Shown piece by piece: positions 60,196-64,000 of a stretch of DNA of 64,000 nt. The DNA is taken from positions 58,667 to 122,666 of the forward strand of contig JAYSGB010000008.1 of the NCBI GenBank assembly GCA_041913045.1, read 5' to 3'. The stretch's first letter is position 1; each line of letters opens with the position of its first letter. The translations under genes and the position numbers were made by a program. Under the pieces are notes generated by a model. It saw only the letters and a list, made by a program, of their open reading frames with translations, was not told the DNA's origin and ran no database searches. This DNA is from CAMLOF01 sp041913045 (lineage in GTDB: Bacteria > Pseudomonadota > Gammaproteobacteria > Burkholderiales > Burkholderiaceae_C).

Positions 60196-61392
60196 ATGGT
60201 CAACGACCTGCCCTTTTTCCTTCAGTCCATCGCATGGCCGATGGTGCTGCTTCTGGCCTGGTTTCTCGGCGAACGCCTGTACGCCTTGTGGCGCGTGCCG
60301 CGCATCACCAGCTACGTTGCTGTCGGCCTGATCGGCGGACTGCTCGACCTGCCCGGCTTGACCAACGCCGTGCCCGGCCTTTCCTTTCTGGCCAACGTGG
60401 CCTTGTCGCTCGTGCTGTTTGAGCTGGGCTACCGTATCAACCTGCGCTGGTTCCGCCACAACCCGTGGGTGCTGGCCGTGGGGCTGTTCGAGTCGGTGTT
60501 GACCTTTGGTCTGGTCTACTGGGGCTCCGGCTGGTTCGGCTTGGCGCCCGAGGTTCGCCTCATCATCGCGGCGCTTGCCGTGTCTGCGTCGCCAGCGGGC
60601 ATCGTCCGCGTGGCCAACGAATCGCGCGGCGCGGGGCAGGTCACGGAGCGGGTCATGCACCTTTGTGCCATCAACTGCCTTGTCTCGGTCATGCTGGTCA
60701 AGCTGGTGGTGGGCTACTGGCACCTCAGCACGTCGGGGGACTGGGCTGCGGCCGCTATCGGCAGCATCTATGCGTTGGGCATATCGGTGGTGCTGGGTGC
60801 CGCCGTGGGCCTGGCCGCGCCTTGGTTGCTGCGCAGGCAGGCGGTGTACAGCCACAGTGTGACGGTGGTGTTTGCGCTGGCCGTGCTGCTGTTGACCACG
60901 GCTGCCTATGGGCTCAAGCTGTCCCCCTTGTTGGTGGCGCTCACCTTTGGGGTGGTGGCGCGCGAGCGCCGTGTGCAACTCACCAACGCGCAGCGCGACT
61001 TCGGCTCCGTAGGCGAACTGTTGGGCATATTCCTTTTCGTGTACGTCGCCTCGCTCATCCACTGGCCCGACGTGTGGGGGACCCTGTCCATTGCCGCTGC
61101 CTTGCTGGCCTTGCGCATCGCTTCCAAGACCGTGACCAACCTGGTGGTAGCTCGGTGGAGTGGCATCACGCTGCGCAAAGGCGTGCTCACCGGGCTGGCG
61201 CTCACGCCCATGTCGGCATTCGCCATCTTGTTGCTGGAGCAGACCCGCCTGTACGGCTTCGAACCCGCGGTGCCCGCCTTTGCTGCGATGGCCGCTTTGA
61301 TGGTGGTGCAGGAATTGCTGGGCCCCTGGGTCACGCAGCGCAGCCTCATGGCCGCGCGCGAAACGCACGTCACCGCCGAACAACGCCGCTGA
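60196..61392 (+). CDS. Cation:proton antiporter (CPA2/Kef-type)
   Basis: The 398-residue membrane protein has about eleven to twelve helices of the Na+/H+ exchanger type, with SYVAVGLIGGLLDLPGL, ALSLVLFELGYRINLRWF (landmarks FELGYRI) and ALAVSASPAGIVRVANESRG. It lacks the C-terminal TrkA/RCK domain of Kef channels. ATG 60196 follows a good ribosome site. The ion is unknown. Confidence 0.85.
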   Translation: MVNDLPFFLQSIAWPMVLLLAWFLGERLYALWRVPRITSYVAVGLIGGLLDLPGLTNAVPGLSFLANVALSLVLFELGYRINLRWFRHNPWVLAVGLFESVLTFGLVYWGSGWFGLAPEVRLIIAALAVSASPAGIVRVANESRGAGQVTERVMHLCAINCLVSVMLVKLVVGYWHLSTSGDWAAAAIGSIYALGISVVLGAAVGLAAPWLLRRQAVYSHSVTVVFALAVLLLTTAAYGLKLSPLLVALTFGVVARERRVQLTNAQRDFGSVGELLGIFLFVYVASLIHWPDVWGTLSIAAALLALRIASKTVTNLVVARWSGITLRKGVLTGLALTPMSAFAILLLEQTRLYGFEPAVPAFAAMAALMVVQELLGPWVTQRSLMAARETHVTAEQRR

Positions 61393-61407
61393 TCAAGGGG
61401 GAGCCAC

Positions 61408-62550
61408 ATGCCACTCGAAACCTTCAAAGCTTCCGATTCACTCACCATGGGCGTGGAGCTGGAATTGCAGCTCGTCAACAGTTACGACCACGATCTTTCC
61501 AGCAGTGCAGACGACCTGCTGGAACTGCTGCGCCGCAAGCCGTTCCCCGGCACAGTCACACCCGAGATGACGCAGAGCATGATCGAGATCGCCACCAGTG
61601 TGCAAAGTGAGCACGGGCCCTTGCTGGCGCAGCTGCGCGAGATCCGTGACACGCTGGTGGCGGGCTGCGACCGGCTCAACATCGAACTGGCAGGCGGCGG
61701 CACGCACCCCTTCCAGCGCTGGTTCGAGCAGCGCATCTTCTCCAAGCCGCGCTTTGAACAGCTCTCTGGGTTGTACGGCTACCTGGCCAAGCAGTTCACG
61801 GTGTTCGGCCAGCACGTGCACATCGGTTGCTCGTCGCCAGACGAAGCGCTCTTCCTGCTGCATTCGCTCAACCGCTACGTGCCGCACTTCATTGCGCTGT
61901 CGGCGTCGTCGCCTTTCTTTCAGGGGGTGGACACGTTGTTCGACTCCGCGCGCCTCAATTCCGTGTTCGCCTTTCCCTTGAGTGGGCGCGCACCGTTCGT
62001 GCTCAGTTGGGACGAGTTCGCCAACGATTACTTCACCAAGATGGAGTCCACCGGCGTGGTCAAGTCCATGAAGGACTTCTATTGGGACATCCGCCCCAAG
62101 CCCGAGTACGGCACCATCGAACTGCGCGTGTGCGACACCCCGCTCACGGTGGAGCGGGCCGCTGCGCTGGCCTGTTACCTGCAGGCGCTGTGCCGCCACC
62201 TGCTGGAACGCAACGAGCCACCGCCGGAAGAGGACGACTACCTCGTCTACACCTACAACCGCTTCCAGGCCTGCCGCTTCGGCTTGGACGGGATGATGGT
62301 CAACCCCAAGACGCGCGAACAGATCAGCATCCGCGAGGACATTCTGGCCACGCTGCGCAAGCTGGAGCCGCACGCGCAGGCCCTGCGTTCACAACCCGCG
62401 CTGGACGAGATTGAGCGCGCTGCGGCGCGCGATGGCAACCACGCCAGCTATTTGCGCAAGCGCTTTGCGGAGAGCGGCAATGTGCAGGGTGTGGTTCGCG
62501 CAGCTGTGGACGCGCTTCGCCAAGGGCCCGTGGAGGCCAATGCCCTGTGA
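61408..62550 (+). CDS. ybdK: Carboxylate-amine ligase YbdK (glutamate-cysteine ligase type 2)
   Basis: The 380-residue ATP-dependent ligase joins a carboxylate and an amine; YbdK-type enzymes make gamma-glutamylcysteine weakly. The N-terminal TMGVELELQLVN (ATP/metal Glu), AGGGTHPFQRW and TVFGQHVHIG motifs are typical. It follows the antiporter by 15 bases, so they may be co-transcribed. A 102-base gap follows it. Confidence 0.9.
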   Translation: MPLETFKASDSLTMGVELELQLVNSYDHDLSSSADDLLELLRRKPFPGTVTPEMTQSMIEIATSVQSEHGPLLAQLREIRDTLVAGCDRLNIELAGGGTHPFQRWFEQRIFSKPRFEQLSGLYGYLAKQFTVFGQHVHIGCSSPDEALFLLHSLNRYVPHFIALSASSPFFQGVDTLFDSARLNSVFAFPLSGRAPFVLSWDEFANDYFTKMESTGVVKSMKDFYWDIRPKPEYGTIELRVCDTPLTVERAAALACYLQALCRHLLERNEPPPEEDDYLVYTYNRFQACRFGLDGMMVNPKTREQISIREDILATLRKLEPHAQALRSQPALDEIERAAARDGNHASYLRKRFAESGNVQGVVRAAVDALRQGPVEANAL

Positions 62551-62652
62551 GCCGCTGGGCTGGAGTTGGCGGTTGGCCGATTCCGCCAGGGCGTGCTAAG
62601 CTGACCGTTTGGCCAAGGCCAGACACCTTTTGAACAAAGATCGGAGACCGCC

Positions 62653-63810
62653 ATGCCCGGATTGCTGCCCAACATCGACCCCGACGGACTGCTGGAATTT
62701 TCCGTGGTCTACACCGACCGCGCGCTCAACCACATGTCCAAGCGCTTCCAGGGCGTGATGACTGACATCTCCGCGATCTTGAAAGAGGTGTACCGTGCGC
62801 CGTCTGCCGTGCTGGTTCCTGGCAGCGGCACCTTTGGCATGGAGGCCGTTGCGCGCCAGTTCGCCACCGGCAAGAAGACGCTCGTCATCCGCAACGGCTG
62901 GTTCAGCTACCGCTGGACGCAGATCTTCGACATGGGCAGCATTCCCGCCAGTTCCACCGTGCTCAAGGCGCGCCGAGTTGACCCTGCCGATCCGCAATCC
63001 CCCTGGGTGCCTTGCCCCATTGCCGAAGTGGTGGCCACCATCCGTACCGAGCGGCCCGATGTGGTGTTCGCCCCGCATGTGGAAACCGCTGCGGGCATGA
63101 TCCTGCCCGACGACTACCTGCAGGCCGTGGCCAGTGCCGTGCACGAGGTGGGCGGCCTGTTCGTGCTGGATTGCATTGCGTCGGGCGCCATGTGGGTGGA
63201 CATGCAGGCCACGGGCGTGGACGTGCTGGTGAGCGCGCCGCAGAAGGGCTGGAGCGGCTCCCCTGCCTGTGCCATGGTGATGCTGAGTGAGCGCGCTCGC
63301 CAGGCCATCGACGGCACCACGAGCACCAGCTTTGCCTGTGATCTGAAGAAGTGGTTGCAGATCATGGAGACCTACGAGAACGGCGGCCACGCTTATCACA
63401 CGACCATGCCCACTGATGCACTGGCCCGTTTGCGTGACGTGATGCGGGAGACCCGCGCCTATGGTTTTGACAAGGTGCGCCAGGAGCAGGTTGAGCTGGG
63501 TGCGAAGGTGCGCGCGTTGTTTGAACGGCGTGGCATTCGCAGTGTGGCTGCTGACGGTTTCAAGGCGCCGGGTGTGGTGGTGAGCTACACGGGTGATCCC
63601 GATATTCAGAACAGCAAGAAATTCCTGGCCCTGGGGTTGCAGACCGCTGCCGGTGTGCCGTTGCAGTGTGACGAACCAGCAGGTTGGAGCACGTTCCGCG
63701 TGGGGCTGTTTGGTTTGGAGAAGCTGCACGACGCCGACCGCAGTGTGGCCCACCTGGCTGCGGCGCTTGACAAGATGGGCATCAAGGAACCCGAAACCGC
63801 TGCTGCCTGA
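62653..63810 (+). CDS. Class V aminotransferase (alanine-glyoxylate aminotransferase-like)
   Basis: The 385-residue PLP enzyme has the cofactor Lys198 in VSAPQKGWSG and VLVPGSGTFGMEA near residue 53. It differs clearly from the aminotransferase at 39356, with a distinct N-terminus (MPGLLPNIDPDG). The donor and acceptor cannot be predicted, and its neighbours give no pathway clue. ATG 62653 follows a GGAGA site. Confidence 0.87.
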   Translation: MPGLLPNIDPDGLLEFSVVYTDRALNHMSKRFQGVMTDISAILKEVYRAPSAVLVPGSGTFGMEAVARQFATGKKTLVIRNGWFSYRWTQIFDMGSIPASSTVLKARRVDPADPQSPWVPCPIAEVVATIRTERPDVVFAPHVETAAGMILPDDYLQAVASAVHEVGGLFVLDCIASGAMWVDMQATGVDVLVSAPQKGWSGSPACAMVMLSERARQAIDGTTSTSFACDLKKWLQIMETYENGGHAYHTTMPTDALARLRDVMRETRAYGFDKVRQEQVELGAKVRALFERRGIRSVAADGFKAPGVVVSYTGDPDIQNSKKFLALGLQTAAGVPLQCDEPAGWSTFRVGLFGLEKLHDADRSVAHLAAALDKMGIKEPETAAA

Positions 63811-63866
63811 GTTTTGGGTGGACGGGATGGTTTTGTTGGCGGTGTGGCGCTCTTGCCGTGTGGGCG

Positions 63867-64000
63867 GGCTGCGGCAGGCCTGGCCCTGTGGGGGCTCATC
63901 CGGGGTGGTCGGCTTTGCCGACTTCGCTGTGTCTGACGACCTGGTGCTGGCGCGGTGGAACTCACTGCGCGCTTGCAGCGCTCCGTTCAAACAGCCACCG
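63867..64000. repeat. Dispersed double-hairpin repeat, copy D (cut by window edge)
   Basis: It begins with the GGCTGCGGCAGGCCTGGCCC arm of copy A, in the same orientation as A, directly after an aminotransferase gene. The following module differs (GTGGTCGGC...GCCGAC instead of GTCGGCGCC...), but GTGGAACTCACTGCGCGCTT and GTTCAAACAGCC match B and C on the other strand. The rest lies outside the window. Confidence 0.75.

Noticed and set aside
1..64000. CRISPR arrays, tRNA or rRNA genes
   Set aside because: No regularly spaced short repeats, no cloverleaf with CCA-type acceptor and no conserved rRNA sequence was noticed by eye. A tRNA search program would be decisive.

Overview
High-GC chromosomal DNA whose gene content (class II ribonucleotide reductase, many TRAP and tripartite tricarboxylate (TTT) uptake systems, IclR-controlled hydroaromatic and aromatic catabolism, an OhrR/Ohr pair) points to a betaproteobacterium of the order Burkholderiales, most like Comamonadaceae (Hydrogenophaga/Acidovorax type). 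That placement is inference from gene style, not from a marker gene. No rRNA, tRNA, CRISPR array, transposase or phage gene was seen.

Layout. 1-6.3 kb: the end of an unidentified gene, a SAM methyltransferase, rnhA, and an RND efflux adaptor plus pump. 6.3-31.7 kb: a catabolic supercluster. It holds an IclR regulator divergent from a two-gene version of the 3-dehydroshikimate dehydratase QuiC1, a DMT exporter, two non-housekeeping shikimate-dehydrogenase-like proteins, a TRAP transporter with a TetR regulator, a CoA-transferase/acyl-CoA dehydrogenase pair, two sugar-isomerase or Gfo/Idh-type enzymes, a NIPSNAP protein, two ketosteroid-dehydrogenase-like flavoproteins, a second IclR regulator and a TTT uptake system. 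Similar TTCRA-n3-TYGAA palindromes precede three of these transcription units. 31.7-38.1 kb: a housekeeping and stress block with class II nrdJ interrupted by an intein exactly before its catalytic cysteine, an NsrR-like regulator divergent from the iron-sulfur repair gene ytfE, SlyX and a glutathione S-transferase. 38.1-52.9 kb: a second catabolic island with a CaiB-type CoA-transferase, aminotransferase, GntR regulator, maleate-isomerase-like protein, hydantoinase, hydantoin racemase, two complete TRAP transporters, an amidase and a hydratase. It looks like uptake and opening of cyclic amides. 52.9-63.8 kb: mixed functions (tyrosine phosphatase, MFS exporter, universal stress protein, MarC, SDR, dienelactone hydrolase, Ohr/OhrR, methyltransferase, antiporter, YbdK, aminotransferase).

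The most unusual non-coding signal is a dispersed ~0.5 kb GC-rich repeat. It has three full copies (6.3, 9.7 and 20.7 kb) and the start of a fourth at the right edge. Each full copy is built of two adjacent long imperfect hairpins and contains no gene. Copies lie in both orientations around the hydroaromatic cluster, and one is flanked by a 43-bp exact direct repeat.
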